Part shown: piece by piece, positions 5,494-7,049 of the stretch
How positions within the stretch are numbered: position 1 is the first letter of the stretch
Layout of the letters: each line of letters starts with the position of its first letter
DNA from: Rhodobacterales bacterium
GTDB taxonomy: Bacteria; Pseudomonadota; Alphaproteobacteria; Rhodobacterales; Rhodobacteraceae
Length of the DNA stretch: 7,049 bases
Assembly (NCBI GenBank): GCA_013298675.1
Contig: JAAFIJ010000006.1
Span: 15,157-22,205 of the forward strand
Direction of reading: 5' to 3'
Notes under the pieces: model-generated
Database searches by the model: none
What the model saw: the letters and a program-made list of their open reading frames with translations, nothing else
What the model was told of the DNA's origin: nothing
Made by a program: the position numbers and the translations under genes

Positions 5494-6701
5494 AGCAACG
5501 TCGCGCGCGGTGCGCCAAGTCGTGGGTGCAGCTTGCCCGCGACGACATAGGCCCCCACAAAGGCCAGCCCAGACGCGGCAAAGATAAAGTTCAGCGGCGC
5601 CACAAACAGCACCAACCATGCCATACCGGGCGTGACGATGCCGGAGACATCGCGAAAGCTGGAAAAGACAGCAGCCATTTCAGCCCGTTCTGACGGCTTG
5701 ACCGACATCATAAAGGGCAAACCACCAACCACATCCAACATAACCAACCCAAAGGATCCGGCGAACAGGCACACGATCGTCACCCATGGAAGAAACGAAA
5801 ACATCGTGGCCGCGATAAAGAACACGGCGCAATAAGCCAAGGCTAGCCGTAATGACACGCGCACCGATCGGCGCCGCACCCAAGCCGCCATAAACGGCGA
5901 CAGCAGCAAGGTTGCATTGGTCACCGACAGCATGATGCCGCCCAACTGATTGCCCAATCCGGCCTCGATGCAGAAAATTGGCACGTAGACGACGTAAACC
6001 CACCAACCGCAGCTGCGGATCACTGCAAACATCCAGCCAGCAATCAGACGTGGTTGGCGGAAAAATCGTCCCAAAAACGCAAGCGGATTAACAGCGGGTC
6101 CCTTTGCACGGGTGATCTGCTTTCCACTGCCCAGTCGAAGCATCCAGAACACCGCGAATTGCAAGCAGGCAAAACACCCCGCGATCAAAAACGGTAGCGA
6201 GGGGGACACAGCGTGCAAGTAAACCCCGCTCATCGGCCCAACTGCCCAAGGGGCCGCTGCATAGACCATTTGCATGCTTTGAGTGCGCCCCAAATCAGCG
6301 CGCGGCACATAGTCCAGCACATAGGCATTGAAGCAAACGAAACAGGTGACCGTCGCCATGCCCATGATCAAAATGCCCAATTGCACAGACCAAGACTGCC
6401 CGATCACAAACAAGAACATGGCGATCAAATAAAGCCCGCAGCCGCCTGAGTAGACCCAACGACGGGGCCAAATCTGGGTCAAGCGCGGCACCATCAGCCC
6501 CCAGAAGAGCGTGATCAACCCCGCCACAAAATACACTGTCGACAGACCGTGTGCCGTGCCCAGCGCATCATAGACAGCCAGCGGAATTGTCGCGATCAAG
6601 ATCCCCCGCACTGCAGCCTCTAGCCCGGCCAGCAACGCAAAGTGCTGGAGCTTGGGTGTGGCAGAGTGGGTCAACTCCATGGGGCGATATCTCAGGGCCA
6701 T
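5490..6701 (-). CDS. MFS transporter of unknown substrate
   Basis: This is an inner-membrane protein of the major facilitator superfamily, 403 residues from the ATG at 6701, which is preceded by GGTGA at a suitable distance. The upstream in-frame ATG at 6716 has only a C-rich stretch before it and is less likely. Eleven to twelve hydrophobic segments are visible. The first is at about 20-44 (ALLAGLEAAVRGILIATIPL), with others near 54-72, 82-101, 105-128, 144-162 and 168-188. A cytoplasmic loop at about 189-218 is rich in K and R and divides the halves. The C-terminal half contains LPFMMSVKPSERAEMAAVFS followed by a short loop into TPGMAWLVL, a stretch I associate with a Rhodobacterales MFS group. 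Nothing in the sequence reveals the substrate. The gene follows recO on the same strand after 67 bp and may be cotranscribed. Its stop codon overlaps that of convergent mcd. Confidence 0.85.
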   Translation of the reverse strand: MALRYRPMELTHSATPKLQHFALLAGLEAAVRGILIATIPLAVYDALGTAHGLSTVYFVAGLITLFWGLMVPRLTQIWPRRWVYSGGCGLYLIAMFLFVIGQSWSVQLGILIMGMATVTCFVCFNAYVLDYVPRADLGRTQSMQMVYAAAPWAVGPMSGVYLHAVSPSLPFLIAGCFACLQFAVFWMLRLGSGKQITRAKGPAVNPLAFLGRFFRQPRLIAGWMFAVIRSCGWWVYVVYVPIFCIEAGLGNQLGGIMLSVTNATLLLSPFMAAWVRRRSVRVSLRLALAYCAVFFIAATMFSFLPWVTIVCLFAGSFGLVMLDVVGGLPFMMSVKPSERAEMAAVFSSFRDVSGIVTPGMAWLVLFVAPLNFIFAASGLAFVGAYVVAGKLHPRLGAPRATLL

Positions 6702-6728
6702 TCTTTCACCAAACATAGGCTGGGGGGC

Positions 6729-6748
6729 TCGCGCTGCGCTATGCGCGA
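6729..6748. repeat. GC-rich inverted repeat between recO and the MFS gene
   Basis: TCGCGC (6729-6734) and GCGCGA (6743-6748) form a 6-bp perfect stem with an 8-base loop. Read on the minus strand it follows the recO stop codon and precedes the transporter start. There is no T-run after it, so it is at most a weak or factor-dependent terminator or an mRNA-stabilising hairpin. Confidence 0.3.
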
Positions 6749-6768
6749 CAACCCGAGTCGGTCTACGA

Positions 6769-7049
6769 CTATTCGAATTGTAAAAGGTCTAGCAGCCGCG
6801 CCCGCGCCGCAGGCAAGGGGCGACCGTTCAGAGTAGGCACCAGCGAGCGGTGCAGAAAATGCCCAGTGATTGCCAGACCCTGCGCCAGTTCTACCGCACT
6901 TGCAGACCCCTGCCCCATCAGACTGGGCGGCAATGGCAACAGCTTTGGCGCCCAGTCCCCCGCCGCATCCCGGTTCACCGCCCGACCAGTTTTGGGGCTG
7001 ACATAGGCCAGATCATCTCTTTTTCCCGAAATGGCGCAAACGCTAAGGT
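6769..7049 (-). CDS. recO: DNA repair protein RecO (C-terminal part, cut by window edge)
   Basis: The frame is open from the right edge to the TAG at 6771-6769 and gives the last 92 complete residues. RecO helps load RecA at single-stranded gaps in the RecF pathway. The visible part begins near CAISGKRDDLAYVSPKTGRA, matching the conserved cysteine-containing region and YVSP-TGRAV motif of alphaproteobacterial RecO. It continues with WAPKLLPLPPSL, then the C-terminal helix ITGHFLHRSLVPTL and RPLPAARARLLDLL. The N-terminal OB-fold and most of the helical domain lie outside the window. A GTG at 6978 is internal to the gene and is not its start. The identification rests on these remembered family motifs; the gene appears intact at its 3' end. 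Confidence 0.88.
   Translation of the reverse strand, partial: LSVCAISGKRDDLAYVSPKTGRAVNRDAAGDWAPKLLPLPPSLMGQGSASAVELAQGLAITGHFLHRSLVPTLNGRPLPAARARLLDLLQFE

Noticed and set aside
1..7049. CRISPR array, tRNA, rRNA, insertion sequence or prophage
   Set aside because: No regularly spaced repeats, transposase or integrase, terminal inverted repeats or structural-RNA signatures were seen; gene content is that of a conserved chromosome.

Overview
The window looks like a chromosomal segment from an alphaproteobacterium, most likely Rhodobacterales (Roseobacter group). Three things point there: the chvG-chvI two-component pair divergent from pckA, a methylsuccinyl-CoA dehydrogenase (a marker of the ethylmalonyl-CoA pathway), and a RecO C-terminus of the type seen in that order. 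This is inferred from protein character and gene order. No database search was possible.

Layout. Bases 1-1000 (minus) carry the first 333 residues of the sensor kinase ChvG, cut by the left edge within its HAMP region. It overlaps the end of the response regulator gene chvI (997-1698, minus) by an ATGA junction. A 356-bp divergent regulatory region (1699-2054) separates chvI from pckA (2055-3653, plus; ATP-dependent PEP carboxykinase). pckA ends at a strong 10-bp hairpin. A 172-bp gap then leads to mcd (3826-5493, plus; (2S)-methylsuccinyl-CoA dehydrogenase with the family's long N-terminal extension). mcd meets a convergent MFS transporter gene (5490-6701, minus) with a 4-bp overlap of their stop codons. 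Upstream of the transporter, on the same strand, is the 3' end of recO (6769-7049, minus), cut by the right edge.

How the parts fit. ChvG/ChvI senses envelope or acid conditions and controls envelope and central-carbon genes in related alphaproteobacteria. The ethylmalonyl-CoA pathway, to which Mcd belongs, turns acetyl-CoA into C4 acids, and PckA draws oxaloacetate out to PEP for gluconeogenesis. The pckA-mcd neighbourhood therefore makes sense for growth on acetate and similar C2 substrates. recO and the transporter appear to be a separate module.

No wholly new system is evident. The points most worth a second look are non-coding. A perfect 10-bp direct repeat (TTGCGCTAAC, 21-bp period) lies upstream of pckA, with a related copy upstream of mcd. 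The pckA leader also carries three inverted repeats, the last of which would pair with part of the pckA Shine-Dalgarno sequence.
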